A model generated the notes under the pieces. That model did no database searches. It saw nothing but the letters and a program-made list of their open reading frames with translations, and had not been told where the DNA came from. Below are positions 61,152 to 61,202 of a stretch of DNA of 61,202 nt, in pieces. The position numbers and the translations under genes are program-made. Where the stretch lies: contig CADECW010000024.1 of assembly GCA_902825855.1 (NCBI GenBank), forward strand, positions 1-61,202, in the 5' to 3' direction. The DNA comes from an uncultured Rhodospirillales bacterium (lineage in GTDB: Bacteria; Pseudomonadota; Alphaproteobacteria; Reyranellales; Reyranellaceae). Each line of letters starts with the position of its first letter. Position 1 is the first letter of the stretch.

Positions 61152-61202
61152 ATGTCAAAACTGACGCTCTACGGCATCTGGCTAAGTGGGCCGACCTACA
61201 AG
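61152..61202 (+). CDS. Glutathione S-transferase-like protein, 5' end only
   Basis: Only the first 17 codons lie in the window (MSKLTLYGIWLSGPTYK). The beta-alpha opening with LYGIWLSGPTYK resembles the thioredoxin-like start of GST proteins. GGGAGAG lies before the ATG. The gene continues beyond the window. Confidence 0.6.
   Translation, partial: MSKLTLYGIWLSGPTYK

Noticed and set aside
1..61202. CRISPR arrays, rRNA genes, prophage, IS elements
   Set aside because: I saw no regularly spaced direct repeats, rRNA sequence, integrase or transposase genes.

Overview
The window reads as a chromosomal stretch of a GC-rich alphaproteobacterium, most likely of the Rhodospirillales/Reyranella kind. 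The pointers are the popZ (DUF2497) gene behind a pcm-tolC pair, class-2 PyrD, an FnrN-type regulator with a C-x2-C-x7-C cluster motif, indirect tRNA amidation (GatB), several Bug-type solute receptors, and many thiolase, CoA-transferase and acyl-CoA genes. The genus is inferred from gene content only. There is no phage, plasmid, CRISPR array or intact insertion sequence.

Layout. 1-6.8 kb: small metabolic genes (GNAT, HAD, DHCW cupin, beta-hydroxyacid dehydrogenase, M81 peptidase), a convergent MFS exporter, and hisI-lipoprotein divergent from a Zur-like regulator. 6.9-12.3 kb: a polyamine-type ABC importer operon ending in an FAD amine oxidoreductase. 12.4-21.1 kb: a long minus-strand run (tRNA-Cys, tRNA-Asn, NUDIX, cysK, kynU, ribokinase, alaX, sulfurtransferase, GNAT, metC, GST) centred on cysteine, sulfur and PLP chemistry. 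21.2-28.6 kb: pcm-tolC-popZ and valS, separated by about 1.9 kb carrying a small coiled-coil gene and a methyltransferase with an inserted Ig-like domain. 28.8-36.6 kb: accessory catabolism (GNAT, PhyH dioxygenase, thiolase-like/CoA-transferase pair, EamA transporter, Bug receptor plus Rieske oxygenase). 36.6-39 kb: argC and pyrD, separated by a leader region with an Arg-rich reading frame and a terminator. 39-47.6 kb: SDR, parE, then a plus-strand operon yciA-DUF1007-NicO-EamA-prpB-like and a Bug receptor. 47.7-49.8 kb: ppk2, a hypothetical gene and fnrN, with an FNR box in front of ppk2. 50-61.2 kb: LLM oxidoreductase, ferritin-like protein, a second Bug paralog, an exported MTA/SAH-nucleosidase-like protein, gatB, GH15 glucoamylase, MBL lactonase, acyl-CoA dehydrogenase divergent from an AraC regulator, a VOC protein and the start of a GST gene.

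The most interesting signal is the argC leader (about 37637-37855, minus strand). It has a 37-codon frame containing five consecutive Arg codons, competing RNA pairings and an intrinsic terminator 31 nt before argC. This is the layout expected of ribosome-mediated attenuation by arginine. Other points worth a second look are the FNR box before ppk2, the interrupted popZ-valS neighbourhood, the Ig domain inside a methyltransferase, orphan tricarboxylate receptors, and small dispersed palindromic repeats.
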